A stretch of DNA of 64,000 nt, from the NCBI GenBank assembly GCA_016871315.1, contig VFZE01000023.1, forward strand, positions 25,426-89,425, in the 5' to 3' direction. The translations under genes and the position numbers were made by a program. The first letter of the stretch is position 1, and each line of letters starts with the position of its first letter. The notes under the pieces were generated by a model. It did not search any database. It was not told the DNA's origin and saw only the letters and a program-made list of their open reading frames with translations. Of this stretch, positions 58,815 through 64,000 are shown piece by piece. The stretch comes from Acidimicrobiia bacterium. Lineage in GTDB: Bacteria > Acidobacteriota > Terriglobia > Bryobacterales > Bryobacteraceae.

Positions 58815-59699
58815 CTACTTCGCGCCCGCTTCGCACATGGCGGCAGGCCATTCGGTCTTGGAGGCGAAGTTGTAGCGGAGAAAGTGGCGGTTGATGACGG
58901 CGTTGTTCAGGCAGGAAACGCTCATCATCGCGTTACGTCGCAGCATGGCGGGAATGTCCACGGGTTTTGAGAAATCGGTGAACTGCTCCCAGTTTCCGTT
59001 GAACCTGAGCGGCCAGCCTCTGGCGAGGGGGGAATCCTGCGACTGGCGGCCCACGGTGCCGAGCTTCTCGAAGGTGGCGCGGTTGTAGCTTTCCAGGGTA
59101 ATCGCCGAACCGAGCTTCTCCATGCGGCTGCGCTCGACATCGCCGGAATCGGCGACGATGGGCAGCGCTTTCCAGTTGGCGGGCATCGAGCCGTGCTTGC
59201 CCCACTGCACAACAATGGCCGGCGGCCCTGTTTCGGTCGCCTTCAAGATGCGTCCGTGAAAGTAGGTGTAATAGGAGAGCACGCGCTCGGCGCGGGCGTC
59301 CAGTTCCACCCACATCAGCTCGTGGTCGCAAGGGTCGTTGTCATCGGGAAAGTCGATGTCGTCTTCCCAGAAAAAATGATAGGCGATCCAGCGGCCGTTG
59401 GGATGCAGGACGGCGGCGGCATCTTTCAAGGGAAACGGATCGGTGGGCGACACCATGACGCGCGGGGCAAAGCGCAGCACACGCTCCCGCTCCGCCGAGG
59501 TCAGCTCACGCGGCGGGGCAAGACGCAGCGCCTGCGCATATGCGGTGGAGGCCTCCTCGAGCCGGCGTTTGAGATGTGCCTGGAGAGCCTCGCGGTTCAG
59601 GGCGAGGGCTTCGGCGTTGCCACAGGTGCATGGGGGCTGGAGATCCTGCCGCTGGGCGAAGGAGGAAATCGCAAGCAGCGCCAGAAAGAGGAGAGGCAT
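58815..59699 (-). CDS. Secreted protein of unknown function
   Basis: 294 residues. A signal peptide (MPLLFLALLAISSFAQ) is followed by a helical segment (QAHLKRRLEEASTAYAQALRL, TPR-like) and a beta-rich part with YHFFWEDDIDFPDDNDPCDHELMWVEL and VQWGKHGSMPANWK. The DHE..WVEL and GKHG words recall the acidic and HG motifs of the protein at 48832-50682 and of NPP1/Vps62-like proteins, but the match is too weak to name a family. Two cysteine pairs are possible. It precedes the HpcH/HpaI gene by 32 bases, so the two may form an operon. Confidence 0.78.
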   Translation of the reverse strand: MPLLFLALLAISSFAQRQDLQPPCTCGNAEALALNREALQAHLKRRLEEASTAYAQALRLAPPRELTSAERERVLRFAPRVMVSPTDPFPLKDAAAVLHPNGRWIAYHFFWEDDIDFPDDNDPCDHELMWVELDARAERVLSYYTYFHGRILKATETGPPAIVVQWGKHGSMPANWKALPIVADSGDVERSRMEKLGSAITLESYNRATFEKLGTVGRQSQDSPLARGWPLRFNGNWEQFTDFSKPVDIPAMLRRNAMMSVSCLNNAVINRHFLRYNFASKTEWPAAMCEAGAK

Positions 59700-59753
59700 G
59701 GAGTTATGGTAGCCGAACCGCCGCGGCCGGACCGGCCGCCCGCTTCAGGACGC

Positions 59754-59930
59754 TCAGGTGAAGCGGCCGCTGGAGGTGGCGCAGCCTCCCGTGGCAAAGG
59801 CGGAAAGCAACAGGTCCACTTTCGAGGAGGCGCACTGCGGACATTCCAGGTTCCGCTCGGCTTCCGACATGCGGCGCAGTTGTTCATACTGGCTGCCGCA
59901 GTCGCGGCAGCGGTATTCGTAGATGGGCAT
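59754..59930 (-). CDS. FmdB-type zinc ribbon protein
   Basis: 58 residues from ATG 59930. MPIYEYRCRDCGSQYEQLRRM and ECPQCASSKVDLLLS are the two Cys knuckles (CxxC...CxxC) of the FmdB/CxxC_CxxC_SSSS family. The Ser-rich tail GGCATSSGRFT is typical. It is a small putative regulatory or nucleic-acid-binding protein of unknown role; FmdB was first linked to formamidase/amidase regulation. Alone here, between the secreted protein gene and the divergent GntR gene. Confidence 0.9.
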   Translation of the reverse strand: MPIYEYRCRDCGSQYEQLRRMSEAERNLECPQCASSKVDLLLSAFATGGCATSSGRFT

Positions 59931-60037
59931 GGGGTCTGTTCTCATTTTAGCGTGGCCCGCTGCGTCTGCGAACCGGCTGCGCTGTGATAACCTGATTGTC
60001 TGCTGGGCCCTATTTGGCCACCCGGCACGCAATTACC

Positions 60038-60730
60038 ATGCCCGCGCAGTTGACCCGCATCAGGCGCCCCCGCGCCGTAGACGCCGTTTATGAAGTATTG
60101 CGCGAGCGGATTCTCTCCTCCCAATTCAAGCCGGGCGAGCGGCTGCACATCGACGAGCTTTCCACCAAGCTCGGTGTCAGCCTCACGCCCGTGCAGCATG
60201 CCATCCATCAGTTGGCCGCCGAAGGGCTGGTGGAGGTTCGTCCGCGCAAGGGAACGTTTGTGGCCCGCCTCAGCCCGCAGCACGTGGAGGAGACCTTCGA
60301 GATCCGGACGGCGCTGGAGTGCCTTGCGGCGGAGCAGGCCGTGGAGCGAATCACGGAAGAGGAACTGCAGCGGGTCCGGCAGCTGCTGGAGGCGCTCGGC
60401 AAGCCGGTGCGCACTCCCGAAGACCGGAAAGCGCACGAGCGCGACAATTCCGAATTCCACCGGGCGATTATCCAGGCTTCCGGCAATCAGCGGTTGTCGG
60501 AAATGTACGAGGAGCTGAACGCGCATCTGCAAATCGGCCGGATCCACGCCGGCAGCGACGACGGCACCAACCGCCTGGCGCAGGAACATGAGGAGCATCG
60601 CCAGATCGTGGCCGCGCTGGAGAGGCGGGACGCCCCGGCGCTGGTGCCGGCCTTGCGGCAACATATTCTCCGCGCCAAGAACGCTCTCACGGCCAGCCTG
60701 CGCGCCACCTCCGAGCAACAGGCGCCATGA
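60038..60730 (+). CDS. GntR family regulator (FadR/FCD subfamily)
   Basis: 230 residues from ATG 60038 (TTG 59996 would add 14 residues). The winged helix at about 12-75 has VYEVLRERILSSQFKPGERL, KLGVSLTPVQHAIHQLAAEG and VRPRKGTFVA. The FCD effector domain at about 85-215 keeps the metal-binding pattern with His in EFHRAIIQASGNQRL and EEHRQIVAAL. The family senses organic acids or sugar acids. The next gene starts in its stop codon (ATGA), so that secreted protein is likely coexpressed. Confidence 0.93.
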   Translation: MPAQLTRIRRPRAVDAVYEVLRERILSSQFKPGERLHIDELSTKLGVSLTPVQHAIHQLAAEGLVEVRPRKGTFVARLSPQHVEETFEIRTALECLAAEQAVERITEEELQRVRQLLEALGKPVRTPEDRKAHERDNSEFHRAIIQASGNQRLSEMYEELNAHLQIGRIHAGSDDGTNRLAQEHEEHRQIVAALERRDAPALVPALRQHILRAKNALTASLRATSEQQAP

Positions 60731-61404
60731 TCCGGCTGGCAGCCGCTTTCCTGCTGCCTCTGCTGGCCGCGAATCCCCGCCCGAATGAGAAAACAGTTCC
60801 CATCGCCGCGCACTGGCATGCGGGATTGGACTCCCTGCTGCGGCCGTTTCACTGGCTTCCACTGAGCTGGCCCCGGCTGGATCCGCACGTCTATGTGCGG
60901 CTGCGCGTCGCGTCGCCACGCGCCGGTGCGCGTTTTTGGATCAACTCCGTTCCCGTTTCGCCGATAGCCGGCTCGGCAGGCGATTTCGAAATCACGAATC
61001 CGCCGAGATCCGGCGCCCACATGTGGATTTCCGTCATCGCAGCCGAGCCGCCGGGCTCCGCCACGCTCATCATCTCTCCGCGGGTTTTTCTCTCCGAGCT
61101 TCGGTTACAGGCTTGCCCGGGCTCGATCCGTGCGGCGGTGTGGATCCGCAACACCCTGGAAAACACGGTGAACATCAGCCTCCGGGCGGAGCTGTTGACC
61201 GGCGCATCCGGGGCCGCCACCATTCCTCCGCATTCGGCGCAGCCGGTGAATCTGGAGCTGCGGGACACCAGACTGTCATCCGGTACACACTGGAAAATGA
61301 ATTTTGTGCTCGATAAATATGAGGAGGCCGTCGAGCCCGCCTACGCGGTGACCGAAGTTGTGACTTTTTCGGTGGCGGAGGCCGGAACAGCCGGATGTCG
61401 ATGA
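60727..61404 (+). CDS. Secreted beta-rich protein of unknown function
   Basis: 225 residues with signal peptide MIRLAAAFLLPLLAANP. It is beta-rich with a two-domain look: one at about 45-115 (VYVRLRVASPRAGARFWI, AHMWISVIA) and an Ig-like C-terminal domain at about 125-215 (VWIRNTLENTVNISLRAELL). Cysteines at about 136 and the C-terminal end (GCR) may pair. No family is recognised. Its start overlaps the stop of the GntR regulator gene, which suggests linked expression or a regulated secreted binding protein. Confidence 0.75.
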   Translation: MIRLAAAFLLPLLAANPRPNEKTVPIAAHWHAGLDSLLRPFHWLPLSWPRLDPHVYVRLRVASPRAGARFWINSVPVSPIAGSAGDFEITNPPRSGAHMWISVIAAEPPGSATLIISPRVFLSELRLQACPGSIRAAVWIRNTLENTVNISLRAELLTGASGAATIPPHSAQPVNLELRDTRLSSGTHWKMNFVLDKYEEAVEPAYAVTEVVTFSVAEAGTAGCR

Positions 61405-61568
61405 AAACAATATGGTTTGGTCCTGTTTCCCAACTTCGGAAACCGTCCCTCCCGCTTTTGGAATGATGGTCTCCCCGATCCTGAAATATGCTACACTTTG
61501 CCTAGGGAAGGAGCCGTGTGCCGCTTCCAGATTCTGAAACCTGGTCGAGGTTTTTCGCATCATTAAGT

Positions 61569-61593
61569 AAGGAGGCTCCGGTCTCCGCTCCTT
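61569..61593 (+). promoter_or_regulatory. Hairpin sequestering a purine-rich stretch upstream of tonB
   Basis: AAGGAG (61569-61574) pairs with CTCCTT (61588-61593) 13 bases before the tonB ATG. The AAGGAGG is too far from the ATG to be its ribosome site. No start codon lies at proper distance from it. The rest of the 200-base gap (61405-61605) shows no clear gene or promoter. Confidence 0.3.
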
Positions 61594-61605
61594 GGCTTTG
61601 GAACT

Positions 61606-62622
61606 ATGCCGTCTGAACTGGAAATCAAAAACGAGACCGCAACGGACACCGACCACATTAGTGGCGACGTGCACTTGCAGAGACTGCTGACGCAGGAAGC
61701 CTCCACTCCGTGGTTCCTCACCTTCTTCGGCGATCTGAAGGAATACTTCTTCCCGCCGAAGCTCCCACCACTGGAAGTGACGTCGAAGCCCGTGCAGATC
61801 AAAGATGTGTGGGGCTTTTACGGACAAAATCGTGGGAAAGCCGGTCTTTCCTCGGCGCTGATACATGGACTGGTGGTTGTGCTGATGTTCACGCTTGGCA
61901 CGAACGAGGACGTGCAGCAGGCGGCCAAGGATGCCATCACTTTGGTGGCGCCGATCAATCTCGATCCCTACATGCCGCAGGCCAAGCCACAACAGCAGCA
62001 GATGGGCGGCGGAGGCGGCGGTGGAGACCGCTCCCCGCTTCCGGCCAGCAAGGGGCGCGCACCGAGAGCGTCACTGCGTCAGTTTGTTCCGCCAGCGGCG
62101 GTGGTTCATAACGAAGATCCCAAACTGGTGATGGAGCCCACAATTGTGCTGCCCTCCGACGTCCAGCTGCCCAACGTCAACATGGCGCAGTGGGGCGATC
62201 CACTGGCCAAGATCGGACCGCCTTCCAATGGTCCGGGATCCGGCGGCGGTATCGGTTCCGGATCCGGCGGCGGCATCGGTTCCGGGCAGGGCCCCGGCTT
62301 CGGTCCGGGCAGGGGTGGCGGAATCGGGGGCGGGGTCTTCCGGATCGGCGGCGGCGTTAGCGCTCCGACGCTGGTCTACAAGGTGGAGCCGGAATACTCC
62401 GAAGAGGCCCGCAAGGCCAAATTCCAGGGGACGGTGGTTCTCTCGGTGGTGGTAGACGAAAAAGGAAATCCGCGGGACCTGCGCGTGATCCGGGCACTCG
62501 GCCTCGGGCTGGACGAGAAAGCCATCGAAGCTGTTCAAAAGTGGCGGTTTAAGCCAGGTTTTCTCCAGGGCAAGCCGGTTGCCGTCGCGGCCACGGTGGA
62601 AGTGAATTTCCGCCTGCTCTAA
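61606..62622 (+). CDS. Energy transducer TonB family protein
   Basis: 338 residues. A cytoplasmic N-terminus of ~80 residues precedes one membrane helix (ALIHGLVVVLMFTLG). The periplasmic spacer is Gly- and Pro-rich (GGIGSGSGGGIGSGQG). The C-terminal TonB_C domain at about 250-338 has YKVEPEYSEEARKAKFQGTV, VIRALGLGLDEKAIEAVQKW and RFKPG. It should couple proton-motive force to TonB-dependent receptors such as the two at the start of the window. No exbB or exbD is nearby. The long N-terminus and Gly-rich linker are typical for Acidobacteriota. Confidence 0.92.
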   Translation: MPSELEIKNETATDTDHISGDVHLQRLLTQEASTPWFLTFFGDLKEYFFPPKLPPLEVTSKPVQIKDVWGFYGQNRGKAGLSSALIHGLVVVLMFTLGTNEDVQQAAKDAITLVAPINLDPYMPQAKPQQQQMGGGGGGGDRSPLPASKGRAPRASLRQFVPPAAVVHNEDPKLVMEPTIVLPSDVQLPNVNMAQWGDPLAKIGPPSNGPGSGGGIGSGSGGGIGSGQGPGFGPGRGGGIGGGVFRIGGGVSAPTLVYKVEPEYSEEARKAKFQGTVVLSVVVDEKGNPRDLRVIRALGLGLDEKAIEAVQKWRFKPGFLQGKPVAVAATVEVNFRLL

Positions 62623-62706
62623 GATTAATTCCCACGCCACTACCCACAGCTTGCCTTTTTGAGGTACAATTCTTGTTGGAAGCTTCCCAAAGCTTCCAAA
62701 GCCCGC

Positions 62707-62736
62707 CCGGGACGTCAGCTTGCGCTGGCGTCCCGG
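62707..62736 (+). terminator. 13-bp hairpin after tonB
   Basis: CCGGGACGTCAGC and GCTGGCGTCCCGG pair (one G-U) around a TTGC loop. It lies upstream of the second, T-run-followed hairpin at 62745-62783; together they form a double hairpin. Confidence 0.5.
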
Positions 62737-62744
62737 TCCCCCAA

Positions 62745-62783
62745 GGCTGCGGCGGCCCGCCCCGCCGCAGCCGCCCCTTTTTT
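62745..62783 (+). terminator. Rho-independent terminator after tonB
   Basis: GGCTGCGGCGG (62745-62755) pairs perfectly with CCGCCGCAGCC (62762-62772), loop six bases, followed by gcccc and six T. It lies between the ends of the convergent tonB and PQQ-repeat genes and is oriented for tonB. Confidence 0.75.
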
Positions 62784-62793
62784 AGGCCACCTT

Positions 62794-64000
62794 TTAGTCG
62801 GCTTTCCCGAAGGCAAACAGCCCGGAGCTGCAACGCACGTAGATCCGCCCGTCCACTAATGCCGGCGTTGCGTAGCAGCCTTCATCAATCGCGTTGGTCG
62901 CGATCACTTCCCATTGGCCGCCCGCCTTCAGCACCGTCAGCTTGCCTTCCTCGCTCAGCGTGTAGAGTTTGCCGGCGCTGGCCACAGGCGAGGAGAAGTA
63001 GAGCCCCGGCGCCTCCGGCAGCCGCGCCTGCTTCAGCACCTCTCCCGTTTTCGTGTCAAGCGCCGTAAGGATCGCGCCTTCCTTCATCAGGTACAGCACG
63101 CCCTGGTAGACCAGCGGCGAGGGAACGTTGGGTAGCGATTTGGAGTACTTCCAGAGCGTATTCCGCGCGGTCATGTCGCCCTTGCCGCCCAGCTTGAAGG
63201 CGGTCACGCCGTTCACCACGGCGCGCTTGGCCTGGTACATCGCCCAATCGCGCGCGCCCATGAAACCGTCACCGTCCAGGTCCAGGCTCTCCCAGCCCTT
63301 CTGCATCTTCTCGGGCAGGAGCTCGGCGCGGGCCAGCTTGCCGTCCTTGTTGGCGTCCATCTCCGCCAGCGCCTGCTCGAAGTTGGGCACTACTTCCTGC
63401 TGGCCGGGGTCGGCTTCCCCTGCCCAGCTCAGCACGTAGACATTGTCGCCGTCCATCACCGGCGTGGGTTTCAATTGCCAGCTCAACCCGCTTACGAACC
63501 AGACCGGGTTGCCTGTCTCCACCTCGTAGGCCGCCAGCCGGTAGGAGCCGGCCAGCAGCACCTGAAGCGGACCCTCCTTCGGCTTCCAGAGAATGGGGGT
63601 CGAGAAGCCGCGCGTATAATCGGGCCGCTCCACGCGCCACTTCACTTTGCCGGTGTCCTTGTCGATGGCCAGGAAATAGGAGCCCGACTCCTGATCGCAG
63701 GATTGGAGCAGGGTGTTGCCGGATAGGACGGGCGAGGCCGCCTGCCCGAAGGGATTATTGAATGGTCCCAGCGGCAGATTCCAGCGTTCCTCCCCGTCCG
63801 GACCGTAAGAGATCAGCCCGAAATCGGTGAAGAAGACGTAGACGTTTCTGCCGTCGCCGGCCGCCGACGGGGATGCGGGAGAGTTGGACTTGTGGAGTGT
63901 CTCCACGCGCGGCCTCGGCGCCTGCCGCCGCCACAGGATCTGGCCCGTCGAGCGGTCCAGCGCGAAGGTGTACAGTCCGTCCATGTCGAAACCGGTCAAA
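62794..64000 (-). CDS. PQQ-binding-like beta-propeller protein with EF-hands (5' end outside window)
   Basis: The last ~401 residues of a protein whose start is beyond the right edge. Repeats of the PQQ/YVTN type are clear (ALDRSTGQILWRRQ, AIDKDTGKVKWRVE, YEVETGNPVWFV, ALDTKTGEVL). Inserted between blades, at about residues 205-245 of this fragment, is a pair of EF-hand-like calcium loops (MDANKDGKLARAEL and LDLDGDGFMGARDW). Such propellers, with EF-hands, are found in planctomycetes and acidobacteria as secreted proteins. It may act as a dehydrogenase or as a binding scaffold; no PQQ-ligand Trp/Cys motif is visible in this part. Confidence 0.9.
   Translation of the reverse strand, partial: LTGFDMDGLYTFALDRSTGQILWRRQAPRPRVETLHKSNSPASPSAAGDGRNVYVFFTDFGLISYGPDGEERWNLPLGPFNNPFGQAASPVLSGNTLLQSCDQESGSYFLAIDKDTGKVKWRVERPDYTRGFSTPILWKPKEGPLQVLLAGSYRLAAYEVETGNPVWFVSGLSWQLKPTPVMDGDNVYVLSWAGEADPGQQEVVPNFEQALAEMDANKDGKLARAELLPEKMQKGWESLDLDGDGFMGARDWAMYQAKRAVVNGVTAFKLGGKGDMTARNTLWKYSKSLPNVPSPLVYQGVLYLMKEGAILTALDTKTGEVLKQARLPEAPGLYFSSPVASAGKLYTLSEEGKLTVLKAGGQWEVIATNAIDEGCYATPALVDGRIYVRCSSGLFAFGKAD

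Noticed and set aside
61451..61500. Promoter of tonB near TATGCT/TACACT
   Set aside because: No -35 hexamer at acceptable distance from either -10 candidate.

Overview
The window looks like chromosome from a high-GC member of the Acidobacteriota, most likely the Bryobacterales/Solibacter side. This is inferred from gene content: large Oar-like TonB-dependent receptors with an N-terminal carboxypeptidase-regulatory domain, a VWFA protein of the acidobacterial type, DUF1501/DUF1552/DUF1549/DUF1592 'planctomycete-type' proteins, and many secreted proteins of unknown function. No prophage, insertion sequence or CRISPR array was seen.

Layout. 1-6.5 kb: two convergent TonB-dependent receptors, a conserved hypothetical protein, a methyltransferase with a signal peptide and tRNA-Ser(GCT). 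6.5-13 kb: a second exported methyltransferase coupled to homoserine dehydrogenase, then pyrR-pyrB-pyrC and an esterase. 13-17 kb: a flippase-like membrane protein and a nitrosative-stress/anaerobic module (NosR/NapH-like ferredoxin, Crp/Fnr regulator, ScdA/YtfE iron-sulfur repair protein) with two matching palindromic operators. 17-28 kb: class V aminotransferase plus amino-acid permease, cytochrome b plus molybdopterin oxidoreductase, a tannase-family esterase, a DUF1549/1553 + DUF1501 pair, a broken acyltransferase and a hydantoinase A. 28-33.6 kb: a four-gene operon, YbbA-like ATPase, YbbP-like 10-TM permease, LolA-like carrier and outer-membrane barrel, that could form one lipid path across the envelope. 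33.6-35 kb: remnants of ferrochelatase and an alpha/beta hydrolase that have each lost their middle, then a probably shortened small hypothetical. 35-38 kb: an ankyrin/c-heme/terpenoid-cyclase-like fusion and an esterase.

38-48 kb is core housekeeping: metK-ahcY (methyl cycle), then tig-clpX-lon (protein quality control, with clpP absent from its usual place), engB and rho. 48-64 kb: a KamB/NpmA-type 16S rRNA methyltransferase gene with two in-frame stops near its start, a DUF1592-type cytochrome-like protein plus DUF1552, two secreted leucine-rich-repeat proteins, a VWFA protein, a secreted HpcH/HpaI aldolase-fold protein, a GntR regulator, a TonB protein and the end of a PQQ-type beta-propeller containing EF-hands.

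The points most worth a second look are the envelope operon (28.4-33.6 kb), the paired operators around the Crp/Fnr gene, the run of genes with internal deletions, the interrupted rRNA methyltransferase, and structured leaders upstream of metK and tig.
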